Position numbers and translations under genes: made by a program. Below, in pieces: positions 16,722-24,180 of a stretch of DNA of 36,379 nucleotides; position 1 is the first letter of the stretch; each line of letters starts with the position of its first letter. Location of the stretch: contig CAJOCU010000024.1 of NCBI GenBank assembly GCA_905233765.1, forward strand, positions 2,397 to 38,775, read 5' to 3'. Source of the DNA: an uncultured Bacteroidaceae bacterium. Its GTDB lineage: Bacteria; Bacteroidota; Bacteroidia; Bacteroidales; Bacteroidaceae. Below the pieces are notes generated by a model. It did not search any database, was not told where the DNA came from, and worked only from the letters and a program-made list of their open reading frames with translations.

Positions 16722-19705
16722 TAATCTAAACCGTCCAACAATATAAACGATGCCCAGTACTTGGGCTCGTTGTATTTGCCATTCTCTACCTGTCTCAGAT
16801 ACTTCTGAGCATCACGAAGAGACTGGAGCTTGGTCTTTCCACTCATCAGGTTCTTGTAGAATTCGACCATGAGTATTTTGGTGGCTTCATCATCTACTTT
16901 CCATAAGCTCATAATAAGAGATTCCACGCCAGCCATTTTGAATCCACGTTGCAAACCATAAATACCATCTACATCGTCTAAAATTCCTAGTCCGGTGTCG
17001 CAAGCCGATAAAACAGCTAAATTTGTGTTGGAAAAATCCAAATGTGAAATCTCTTCTGCGGTTAAAATTCCATCTTCCCTATCTTCTGGAACATAGCCAC
17101 CTGTCCATGTGTAATTCGAGCCTGAGAAAAGCAGTCCGCTTAATTGCATCGGTATTGTTGTTCCCGTATAGCCTTGCATATTAGAAAAAAACGAAGAAGC
17201 AGGTTTGTCAACATCTGAGAAAAAGTAACCATGTGTTGCGATATGAATATAAGTCGGTGATATACCATCTAGTCGTTTTATGTCAATTTCACTAGCGTGT
17301 TTTCCCGAAAACATCTCTGTTGCAACCCTTTTCTTTGACAATATTGACTGAATCGATTCTACTTCTTGTAAACTACCAGGAATTTCATCCCACATATTCC
17401 TATATGCAGATCGAATGGAGTTCTCAGTATGAGGGGATGGATTTATACATGAGACATCTTGAGTTTTATCATTATCATCACTTACATTATAATCTATGCC
17501 TCCAAATAACACAGCTCTAGCCAACTCTTTACGTTGTCCCTTTCGAGCATTATTGAAAATCAATGTTGAGGTTGTCATTACACGATTTAGGTGATACTTA
17601 TCCATCAATCTCATATTGGTACTAGCGTTCAAGGGAATAGCACCAATATTGATCTTATGTAACAGTCCTATGGGTGAATAATATATATAATCACCATCAC
17701 GGAGGTATTGCTCTAAAGGCTGGAAAAGCATTCTATATAAGCTATTGTCGTTGCTTGCATACAATGTATTAGCATAATCTGAATTATTTTCAATATTAGA
17801 AAGATACTTCTCTATTTCTGGCTTTGGACAGAGTTTAACTATCTGGGGATTCTCAAAATGCGTTCTAAGGATAAGAGCGCCAAGGTAAACAATACTAGAA
17901 TCCCGGGAATAAATCTCTGGTATTTCTATAAATTCCAATGCCACATCGTTGTCCCCTAAATGAAAACGTATTTCCTTATAGCTATAAAGAGAGTCATTAT
18001 TTATATTCGCGTTTTGAGAGTACGCCACTAATAGTTCTCTTTCTATAGCACTTATAGAATCAACTAATTGTTGATGAACCTCGGAGGTTTTTACCTTATT
18101 TAGGAGCTTCTTCTTTAATGCCAACGCTTCTTTATACTGCTTCTTAATGAGGTCTTGTGAGTTTGTTCTAATATAGTTCTTAAATCCTTTTATAATATCA
18201 AATTGTAAAGCCTTTTTGTATAGCGCCATATCATATGCGATGCCATTTATATCGCTAAACTGAAACTTATTCGCGATGGCATTTGCTAAAAATCCCAATA
18301 CCCTTCCATGCTCCCTCCAATAGGCTTCTCTTTCTTTTTCAGAATATGTCATTAGGATTGTTGAAAGATTAGACTTTGAGTAGCTGATATAATCCTTTAA
18401 AGTATCTATTATCCTTTGATCATCAGCAAAGAACTGCAGCATCAATAAGATCTGAAATCCAGCCTCCTTTAGCATATAATCATAATCCCGACTTATCATA
18501 CCATGTAATTTCTCAATAGCGGTTTCATAATTGCCAATGTTCATTTGAGCATATGCATAATTCACTAAAGCCGAGAAGGCGCTATCCCAGATCTCTTTTG
18601 CTTCAGCCAAGTCTATTATCTCTGCCCACTTTTGTATCGCCGCTTCATGATCACCCATTGAATAGTAGTTTCTAGCCAAATTATCTGTTATTGCAAATCG
18701 GCCATGTATTTCATCATCTCTACTCTGTATTTGTCCCAATGCAGCATAGAGTAATAATGACGAGTATAAGAACATCCCTTCTTCTTGATATGTCAAGGCC
18801 AATGAATTTAAACAATCTGGATATGTCATACGTGACATATAACCATTTTGTTCATAAATTTTCTTGACTCTAAGCAGCATTTCCTTTGCTTTGTCAATAT
18901 ATCCAATACGAAAATATAATTCGGCTTTTCTCTTGTAGATTAGGCTGATTATCGGATTGTTTTGATATCCCTTAGTGTATAAAGAGTCCTCCATTTCCTT
19001 CAATAGTCGTTCGGCTTCATCGAGCCGATTCATTCTTGCGTATATGTTACACAACGAATCTTTTTCATAAACATATGTCTCCAACCATGTAGAATCAGCA
19101 TTTTCGTATTGTCGGTTTGATATTTGATTCGAGAGCATAACCTGATTTATAGTTGGTACTAATGAAGAATCCGCCGAGTTTTTTATTCTATCCCTTTCAT
19201 CTTGTGCTGTTGCGATGATACCTGATAGAATACCTTTTTGTTTGTATATCTCAATTAAGCAATTATACAAGTCAGGCGTGTATCTACAATTTTCAAATAT
19301 ATCAGAACCGCGTACGAGTGAAACGTTAATAATCTGTTCGGCACTTCCTGCATCCCCTTTCTTCAAATACGAAGAGGCTAAATGAAAAGAGACCTTGAAG
19401 TGCTCATTGCAATTGAAGCTTTTCGTATCATAAATGATTTGCATCGCGTTGCCATATGCTGAAATTGCATTATCATACATCTCGCGTTCTTCAGACAACA
19501 AACCAGAACAGAAGAAAAACATATACTTCTGTTCATATGAGGCATCATTTATAAACGGCCTTACACTTGACAAAAGCTTTTCGGCTTGTTTATATTTTCC
19601 TCGGCATATCAGTTGCTCTATCTTTTCGAAGTTTTGTTTCTCTACTTTTACAGCGAATGAAGGAAGAGAAATAATAATTAACAAGAGTATAAGTATACGT
19701 TTCAT
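16721..19705 (-). CDS. Exported TPR-CHAT protease
   Basis: The 994-residue protein has a signal peptide (MKRILILLLIIISLPSFA), then many TPR-like helical repeats over about residues 25-470 (for example NAISAYGNAMQIIYD, GNYETAIEKLHGMI). A helical linker follows, then a C-terminal CHAT domain, a caspase-superfamily protease fold. The catalytic pair is visible: His825 in YIHIATHGYFF and Cys902 in LAVLSACDTGLG. The typical ending GLQRGFKMAGVESLIMSLWKVDDEAT is also present. TPRs commonly bind a partner or substrate that controls the protease. The gene is convergent with the caspase-sigma operon and has its own TATCTTTG promoter. Its visibly A/T-rich composition differs from the flanking core genes and suggests transfer. 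It is exported, so it is topologically placed to meet the extracytoplasmic part of the anti-sigma protein. Confidence 0.93.
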   Translation of the reverse strand: MKRILILLLIIISLPSFAVKVEKQNFEKIEQLICRGKYKQAEKLLSSVRPFINDASYEQKYMFFFCSGLLSEEREMYDNAISAYGNAMQIIYDTKSFNCNEHFKVSFHLASSYLKKGDAGSAEQIINVSLVRGSDIFENCRYTPDLYNCLIEIYKQKGILSGIIATAQDERDRIKNSADSSLVPTINQVMLSNQISNRQYENADSTWLETYVYEKDSLCNIYARMNRLDEAERLLKEMEDSLYTKGYQNNPIISLIYKRKAELYFRIGYIDKAKEMLLRVKKIYEQNGYMSRMTYPDCLNSLALTYQEEGMFLYSSLLLYAALGQIQSRDDEIHGRFAITDNLARNYYSMGDHEAAIQKWAEIIDLAEAKEIWDSAFSALVNYAYAQMNIGNYETAIEKLHGMISRDYDYMLKEAGFQILLMLQFFADDQRIIDTLKDYISYSKSNLSTILMTYSEKEREAYWREHGRVLGFLANAIANKFQFSDINGIAYDMALYKKALQFDIIKGFKNYIRTNSQDLIKKQYKEALALKKKLLNKVKTSEVHQQLVDSISAIERELLVAYSQNANINNDSLYSYKEIRFHLGDNDVALEFIEIPEIYSRDSSIVYLGALILRTHFENPQIVKLCPKPEIEKYLSNIENNSDYANTLYASNDNSLYRMLFQPLEQYLRDGDYIYYSPIGLLHKINIGAIPLNASTNMRLMDKYHLNRVMTTSTLIFNNARKGQRKELARAVLFGGIDYNVSDDNDKTQDVSCINPSPHTENSIRSAYRNMWDEIPGSLQEVESIQSILSKKRVATEMFSGKHASEIDIKRLDGISPTYIHIATHGYFFSDVDKPASSFFSNMQGYTGTTIPMQLSGLLFSGSNYTWTGGYVPEDREDGILTAEEISHLDFSNTNLAVLSACDTGLGILDDVDGIYGLQRGFKMAGVESLIMSLWKVDDEATKILMVEFYKNLMSGKTKLQSLRDAQKYLRQVENGKYNEPKYWASFILLDGLD

Positions 19706-19728
19706 CGTTTATGAGGGTTTGGCTTCAC

Positions 19729-19736
19729 AAAGATAC
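19729..19736 (-). promoter_or_regulatory. CHAT gene promoter, -7 element TATCTTTG
   Basis: TATCTTTG on the minus strand matches TAnnTTTG, 24 bases before the CHAT protease ATG. The gene is thus likely read by the primary sigma factor. Confidence 0.65.
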
Positions 19737-19796
19737 TCAAATTTATCTTTAATAATAGTAAGGTTGTTAGAAAAAATATCATTTGAGGCCAAAATC

Positions 19797-19827
19797 GGTT
19801 ACTTTTCGTCTCTAGACAGGTATAAAA
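19797..19827 (+). promoter_or_regulatory. Shared ECF-type promoter, copy 2 (ExoVII-like gene)
   Basis: CGGTTAC (19797-19803) and GTATAAA (19821-19827) are 17 bases apart. The start codon of the ExoVII-like gene follows 22 bases later. The pair matches copies at 14031-14062 and 21126-21155. Confidence 0.75.
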
Positions 19828-19849
19828 GGTCAAACAAAGCAACTATATT

Positions 19850-21109
19850 ATGGCACAGCAAACTTCTTTATCGCGCTACTACGCGCCCTCCGAGATTTTC
19901 AACATCTACAAAAACAAGCTGACCACGGACTACTACACATGTCGTCAGGGACAACTGCGTATCTTCATCCAAGGAATTTACACCTTAGGAAAGAATCAAG
20001 TCTATCAGGGTTACTACTACGACTTCCTAAAGGATGCTGCCTGCAACACATTTCTCAGCATGAAGATTCCATTGAGCCTGCACAGTCAACTGAAGGCTGG
20101 AAGCCTAATTAACGTGGCTGGAATTTTGAATTACAATGTACAAAATGCCTATAGCTCCATTCAACTGGCACTCGAAGTGACTTGGGCAGAGACGGTACAA
20201 ACGGATGTGGTGTCACAAGAAGATGTCCAGAAGAACGAATTGCTACTGATGAAAAATAACAGTAAGGGTAAGAACGTCGATACCATTCTCGAGAGCATCC
20301 TTTATGAAGACAAAAAGCCCGTGGTTGGATTGATTATTGCAGAGACGGCCATCACAGAAACAGATTTCAACAAAGGGTTAAACGCAGCAGCAAAAGAGAA
20401 AGTGCAGTTCGTAAGAATGCGTTGCAACTTTGCACGTCCAGCAGACCTAATCAACATGTTGAGACAGGAGGACATGAGAGGGTACAATGCTATTGCACTT
20501 GTTAGAGGTGGCGGGGGTGAGAAGGACTGGGGAGCATTGGACAATATGGATGTTCTGAAAACGATTGTACAGATGAAGACACCCGTAATTGCAGCTGTTG
20601 GACATCCTGACGAGAAAGCATTTATCAAGAAAGTCGTAGATAAAGAAGTTGCCGTTCCCTTCGCCTTGGGAACTTATTTCAGTGACATGGTGAATGAAGT
20701 CATTGAGCAACGCGCGAAATCAAAAGCAGCCCTTGTCAACGAAGTGAAGAAACAATACGAGCAGGAACTAATGCAAGCGCGTAAACAGAACGGCACACTG
20801 ACAGAACAGTTGAAGGCGCTGACGAAAGCGCAAGAAGATGGGCAGAAGCTGCATAACCAGCAATTGGAGAAAGCCAATGGGAGGAATGTTGAGCTTCAGA
20901 AAAGCATCGACAAGATTAATAGTTCCATTACCGATCTGACGAAAAAAAATGCTGATTATGCTCAAAAAGTAGCGGACTACTCATCCCAAATTAAAGAACT
21001 CAAAGACCAGTTAAGGAGCCGACCTAATTGGTTCCTTGTCATTCTCTTCTGTGCTATATCTGCGGTTATAGCCATCTACATCTATACGCAGACCCACACA
21101 ATTTTATAA
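19850..21109 (+). CDS. Membrane-tethered protein with exonuclease VII large-subunit-like domain
   Basis: The 419-residue protein follows the XseA plan: an N-terminal OB-fold-like region (about 35-115, LRIFIQGIYTLG, GSLINVAGILNY), then the XseA catalytic-like domain (about 155-300). YNAIALVRGGGGEKDW resembles the RGGGS motif (Arg219). PVIAAVGHPDE resembles the GHExD motif (His252), with Glu255 where the family has Asp. Asp172 in ITETDF sits where the third acidic residue is expected. A long coiled coil (about 295-390) replaces the usual C-terminus and ends in one membrane segment (393-412, NWFLVILFCAISAVIAIYIY). No XseB small subunit lies nearby. Housekeeping XseA is cytosolic, so this is a paralogue with a new arrangement. 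Whether it is an active nuclease is unknown. The promoter is the island's shared ECF-type site. Confidence 0.85.
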   Translation: MAQQTSLSRYYAPSEIFNIYKNKLTTDYYTCRQGQLRIFIQGIYTLGKNQVYQGYYYDFLKDAACNTFLSMKIPLSLHSQLKAGSLINVAGILNYNVQNAYSSIQLALEVTWAETVQTDVVSQEDVQKNELLLMKNNSKGKNVDTILESILYEDKKPVVGLIIAETAITETDFNKGLNAAAKEKVQFVRMRCNFARPADLINMLRQEDMRGYNAIALVRGGGGEKDWGALDNMDVLKTIVQMKTPVIAAVGHPDEKAFIKKVVDKEVAVPFALGTYFSDMVNEVIEQRAKSKAALVNEVKKQYEQELMQARKQNGTLTEQLKALTKAQEDGQKLHNQQLEKANGRNVELQKSIDKINSSITDLTKKNADYAQKVADYSSQIKELKDQLRSRPNWFLVILFCAISAVIAIYIYTQTHTIL

Positions 21110-21125
21110 AAAATATTCGTGAACC

Positions 21126-21155
21126 CGGTTACCTTTCCAAGGATTCAAGTATAAA
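21126..21155 (+). promoter_or_regulatory. Shared ECF-type promoter, copy 3 (25-residue-repeat gene)
   Basis: CGGTTAC (21126-21132) and GTATAAA (21149-21155) are 16 bases apart and lie in the 93-base gap after the ExoVII-like gene. The start codon follows 48 bases later. Its presence suggests that the repeat-protein gene is transcribed separately under the same control. Confidence 0.75.
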
Positions 21156-21202
21156 GGGTAGAAACAACAACAAATTATTCACCTCTAAAAACAATTACAA
21201 TT

Positions 21203-21739
21203 ATGAAAAAGTTAGCAATGATTCTCGTAGCAATGTGTGTCACCATCGCAGCAAACGCTCAGTACTACAATGTAGGCACTTCAACCACAACCACCGATTG
21301 CTTCGGCCAACAAAAGACGACCCATCGTAACCAGTATGGAATGACCACTGGAACTTCCACCTCCTCGACGGACTGCTTTGGCAGAACAACCACGACACAT
21401 CGCGACAGCTACGGCATGACCATCGGCACCTCCACATCATCAACTGACTGTTTAGGCAATACCGTCACCATTCATCGCGACAGCTATGGCAACACCATCG
21501 GTTCTGCAAGATCCAATACAGACTGCTTCGGCAACACTCGCACCAACTACTCTGACTCCTACGGCCGTTCGACAGGCTACTCTACAACTTCAACTGATTA
21601 CTTTGGAAATACCAAGAGTGTTCACCATGACCAATACGGTTTACCCCATAGCTCATCCACCTCTTCAACCGATTGCTTCGGCAACAGACGGACTCAGCAA
21701 CGCAGCGACGACGAAGACGATAACATTTGGACATGGTAA
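21203..21739 (+). CDS. Secreted protein of 25-residue tandem repeats
   Basis: The 178-residue protein has a signal peptide (MKKLAMILVAMCVTIAANAQ) and then five complete 25-residue repeats plus a sixth partial one. Each unit begins TDCFGN or similar and continues with a basic/Ser-Tyr-Gly segment (THRDSYG) and a Ser/Thr-rich GTSTSS. The cysteine is kept in five of six units; the fifth has Tyr. The tail is acidic (SDDEDDNIW). The pattern looks like a beta-rich repeat or solenoid, possibly a cell-surface or periplasmic scaffold, but I recognise no named family. It is preceded by the shared ECF-type promoter and followed by a very strong terminator. Confidence 0.85.
   Translation: MKKLAMILVAMCVTIAANAQYYNVGTSTTTTDCFGQQKTTHRNQYGMTTGTSTSSTDCFGRTTTTHRDSYGMTIGTSTSSTDCLGNTVTIHRDSYGNTIGSARSNTDCFGNTRTNYSDSYGRSTGYSTTSTDYFGNTKSVHHDQYGLPHSSSTSSTDCFGNRRTQQRSDDEDDNIWTW
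21293..21736 (+). repeat. 75-bp coding tandem repeat
   Basis: Five 75-bp units (21293-21667) and a partial sixth encode the 25-residue repeats. The units have diverged at many bases while keeping the amino-acid pattern, so they are not a recent expansion. Confidence 0.85.
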
Positions 21740-21763
21740 TCAATTATCTTAGTTTAATTTACA

Positions 21764-21807
21764 AGACAATAAAAGGTGCGAGGAATCGCACCTTTTATTG
21801 TCTTTTC
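21764..21807 (+). terminator. Strong rho-independent terminator
   Basis: A perfect 18-bp stem (21764-21781 with 21786-21803; ends AGACAAT and ATTGTCT) closes a GGAA loop and is followed by a T tract. It lies 24 bases after the repeat-protein stop and, being symmetrical with A/T ends, may work in both directions. Confidence 0.93.
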
Positions 21808-21826
21808 TTCTTTATCGTTGCAGGTT

Positions 21827-22033
21827 TCACCATGAACTTTTGATAAACTCTGTTTTATAGAAGAATCGGGCCAATGGATTATCTTGGGTCATAATCTCAC
21901 GAATATGAGCAAAAGGCAGTCTCGCCAATACGTCTTTAGCTTGCGTTACGAATTGGTGCGACAGTGTTGCAACTTTCTCAAATTCAACAAATCGCCTATA
22001 TGATGATATAGAAGATAGAAGTTTCGAGCAACC
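21827..22033 (-). pseudogene. Possible 3' gene remnant
   Basis: Read on the minus strand, a frame of 68 codons ends at TGA 21827 and has protein-like content (FVEFEKVATLSHQFVTQAKD, AHIREIMTQDNPLARFFYKTE). It has no start codon or ribosome-binding site and is closed upstream by TAA. I do not recognise the family. It may be the tail of a gene destroyed at the island's right edge, or chance. Confidence 0.35.
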
Positions 22034-22101
22034 TTAAAGGTAAGTAAAGCCTGGGAATTCTATGTTCGTGAAAGAGAATATTTCCCTTTCGGGCACAAAT
22101 A

Positions 22102-22138
22102 TACGACTTCTTCTGGCATTCCACCAAAAGAAGTCGTA
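22102..22138. repeat. 11-bp inverted repeat
   Basis: TACGACTTCTT (22102-22112) and AAGAAGTCGTA (22128-22138) are perfect reverse complements around a 15-base loop. It is part of the structured, gene-free stretch 21.8-22.75 kb. Confidence 0.6.
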
Positions 22139-22230
22139 CTTATTTCACTTTCAGCGTCAAAAACTGCCTCGAACAAGTGTCCGCGCGAGAAAATTTTCGA
22201 CAACGGTCTTAGGAAAAGGCATGCTGAACC

Positions 22231-22422
22231 GCCGTGCCGCCGTGCCATTAACGATATGTAAATGATAGCAGGGCGAAGGGGACAAGGGATGAAATAAGTT
22301 AGATTATATATTATATATAATAATATTATATATAATATATAATCTAAAACACACTCTTTCCTTTTTGGCACATCATTGCCACACCCAAATGGCACGGCGG
22401 CACATCGGCACGGCGGCACACC
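22231..22422. repeat. GC-rich inverted repeat enclosing an AT palindrome
   Basis: GCCGTGCCGCCGTGCCATT at 22231-22249 is mirrored by AATGGCACGGCGGCAC at 22388-22403. The right arm is doubled as two near-identical 16-bp units (22391-22406 and 22407-22422). The pair flanks the perfect palindrome at 22299-22347. The whole looks like a MITE-like or other non-coding mobile repeat. Confidence 0.75.
22299..22347. repeat. Perfect 49-bp AT-rich palindrome
   Basis: Two 24-base arms (outer ends TTAGATT and AATCTAA) match perfectly around a single central A. Apart from the two G/C pairs near the ends it is pure A/T, so it could extrude as a cruciform. Confidence 0.9.
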
Positions 22423-22532
22423 ATCGACAAGATACTATTGACTACATGGAGAATAGAAAAATAATGTAAAAAATATTTCGCAAAACGTTTGGTGATTGTA
22501 AATATTTTTCATACCCTTGCAACGTCGAAAGG

Positions 22533-22609
22533 AAGACCGCGGTCCTAAGGGCCTAAGATCGCGGTTTTATAGGCGCAAGACCGCGGTTTTAAAGGCGCAA
22601 GACCGCGGG
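22533..22609. repeat. 22-bp tandem repeat with CCGCGG cores
   Basis: Units begin at 22533, 22555, 22577 and 22599 (last partial). Each starts AAGAYCGCGG; units two and three end in GGCGC. The period of 22 bp is close to two helical turns. Three of the four units contain the palindrome ACCGCGG. This iteron-like layout lies about 190 bases upstream of the sugar transporter. Confidence 0.8.
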
Positions 22610-22755
22610 CTCCCTCCCCTCCCCCTCGGAACGAAAAAATATGAACGAAGAAATAAGAATAAATAATGAACGCGACCACCATGAAGAACACAGTCAAGTA
22701 TTGTTGTTTTTTGAGAGATTTTAGGAGATTTCAATGCCAATTCGCAAATAATCGC

Positions 22756-22763
22756 TATCTTTG
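22756..22763 (+). promoter_or_regulatory. Sugar transporter promoter, -7 element TATCTTTG
   Basis: TATCTTTG matches TAnnTTTG and lies 36 bases before ATG 22800. It overlaps the upstream in-frame ATG at 22761, which therefore cannot be the start. Confidence 0.75.
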
Positions 22764-22799
22764 TCGCCGAAACGAAATGAAACCGAACCAGATTCAACT

Positions 22800-24146
22800 A
22801 TGAGTAACTACAGCAAAGGATTTCTATACTTCATCTGTGCCGTGTCGGCTATGGGCGGCCTGCTCTTCGGCTACGACTGGGTAGTGATTGGCGGTGCGAA
22901 ACCGTTCTACGAGCTCTATTTTGGCATCAGCCATTCACCTGTGATGCAAGGCGTGGCGATGACCACAGCGCTCGTTGGCTGCCTTGTCGGCGCAATGGTG
23001 GCAGGCTGGGCTGCCGACAGATTCGGTCGCAAACCGCTGCTGATGCTGTCAGCGGTGCTGTTCACGGTCTCTGCCATCGCCACCGGCCTTTTCAACGACT
23101 TCACGCTGTTCAACATTGCACGTTTTATAGGAGGCGTGGGCATCGGCGTGGCATCGGCGCTGGCTCCTATGTATATCGCCGAGGTGAGTCCTGCGGAGAT
23201 TCGCGGCCGGATGGTGAGTCTGAACCAGATGACCATCGTGCTGGGCATTCTCTCGGCCCAGATTGTGAACATGCTCCTGGCTAGGGACACCACCGTGGCG
23301 GCGAGTCAGGCGTGGAATGTGGAATGGGGCTGGCGCTGGATGTTCTGGGCAGAGACGCTGCCGGCTGCGCTGTTCCTAGTGATGAGTTTCTTCATTCCTG
23401 AGTCGCCGGTGTATTTGAGAAACCTCACCCCCGACACCTCCCCGAATGGCGAGGGGAGTAAATACACTCAAGACGGGAAAGCGACGACAAAGGTGCTCAC
23501 ACCCCTCGCCCTTTGGAGAGGTGTCGGGGGTGAGGCTCCATATCGCCGGCTGCTGCTGTTGGGATTGGTAATTGCCGTGTTCCAGCAGTGGTGCGGCACG
23601 AATGTGATCTTCAACTACGCTCAGGAGATCTTCGTTGGTGCAGGCTTCGATGTGGATGGGATGTTCATCAATATCGTGATCACGGGCATCGCCAATGTAG
23701 TGTTCACCTTTGTGGCCCTGTACACTGTCGAGAAGTGGGGCCGCCGAACGCTGATGCTCATTGGAGCCGGTGGCTTGGGCGCCATCTATGCCATCCTCGG
23801 CTTCTGCTATTTCCACCACATGACAGGTGTGCCTATGGTGGTGCTCGTCGTGTCGGCCATCTCCATATACGCGATGACGCTGGGGCCTGTGACGTGGACG
23901 CTCCTTGCAGAGATCTTCCCCCATCGCATCAGAGGTGTCGCGATGGCTACCTGCACGTTTGCCCTGTGGGTGGGCTGCTGCACGCTGACGTTCTCGTTCC
24001 CCTCGATGAACGCAGCCCTGGGCTCGAGCGGCACGTTCTGGATCTACAGCATCATCTGCCTGTGCGCCTTCGCGTTTCTCTGGCGGCGCTGTCCAGAGAC
24101 CAAGGGTAAGAGCCTGGAAGAGCTGGAACGAGAGCTAACCAGATGA
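22800..24146 (+). CDS. Sugar porter, major facilitator superfamily
   Basis: The 448-residue protein is a 12-helix MFS sugar:proton symporter like the xylose/glucose/galactose transporters. Family signatures are LFGYDWVVIGGA in helix 1, AADRFGRKPLL after helix 2, IAEVSPAEIRGRMVSLNQ between helices 4 and 5, WRWMFWAE and the second-half VEKWGRRTLML and PETKGKSLEELE at the end. I chose ATG 22800 (MSNYSKGFLYF) because the -7 element lies at 22756-22763. The central cytoplasmic loop (about residues 208-246) is lengthened by an in-frame palindromic repeat encoding LTPDTSPNGEG and LTPLALWRGVGGEA. The loop between the two halves may tolerate this. The DUF5107 gene follows after 24 bases, so the two form an operon and probably serve one sugar. 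Confidence 0.93.
   Translation: MSNYSKGFLYFICAVSAMGGLLFGYDWVVIGGAKPFYELYFGISHSPVMQGVAMTTALVGCLVGAMVAGWAADRFGRKPLLMLSAVLFTVSAIATGLFNDFTLFNIARFIGGVGIGVASALAPMYIAEVSPAEIRGRMVSLNQMTIVLGILSAQIVNMLLARDTTVAASQAWNVEWGWRWMFWAETLPAALFLVMSFFIPESPVYLRNLTPDTSPNGEGSKYTQDGKATTKVLTPLALWRGVGGEAPYRRLLLLGLVIAVFQQWCGTNVIFNYAQEIFVGAGFDVDGMFINIVITGIANVVFTFVALYTVEKWGRRTLMLIGAGGLGAIYAILGFCYFHHMTGVPMVVLVVSAISIYAMTLGPVTWTLLAEIFPHRIRGVAMATCTFALWVGCCTLTFSFPSMNAALGSSGTFWIYSIICLCAFAFLWRRCPETKGKSLEELERELTR
23423..23535 (+). repeat. Palindromic repeat inserted in frame in the sugar transporter
   Basis: The left arm 23423-23457 begins CCTCACCCCCGACACCTC, and the right arm 23501-23535 ends GTGTCGGGGGTGAGG. They are near-perfect reverse complements around a core of about 43 bases. 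The frame stays open through it. Arm layout matches the element at 570-715. Confidence 0.85.
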
Positions 24147-24148
24147 GG

Positions 24149-24180
24149 AATGAATAATGAATAATGAATAATGAAGAGTG
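24149..24180. repeat. AATAATGAA repeat overlapping the DUF5107 start
   Basis: Tandem GAATAAT/AATGAAGAGTGAA units fill the gap after the MFS gene and contain the proposed DUF5107 ATG (24171). The same repeat, on the other strand, lies at 35646-35683. Confidence 0.7.

Noticed and set aside
14108..19705. Type III-E CRISPR (Craspase) locus
   Set aside because: Only the TPR-CHAT plus sigma logic is shared; there is no gRAMP effector, no array, and both proteases here carry signal peptides.
19850..21109. Housekeeping exonuclease VII large subunit xseA
   Set aside because: The C-terminal membrane helix, diverged motifs and missing xseB argue for a specialised paralogue.
22060..22419. Minus-strand frame of 119 codons in the repeat region
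   Set aside because: It runs through the AT palindrome and GC-rich repeats and has no protein-like pattern.
22533..22609. CRISPR array
   Set aside because: The units are directly abutting 22-mers without unique spacers, and no cas genes are present.
22761..22799. Upstream start of the MFS transporter
   Set aside because: The ATG at 22761 lies inside the -7 promoter element; the family N-terminus begins at 22800.
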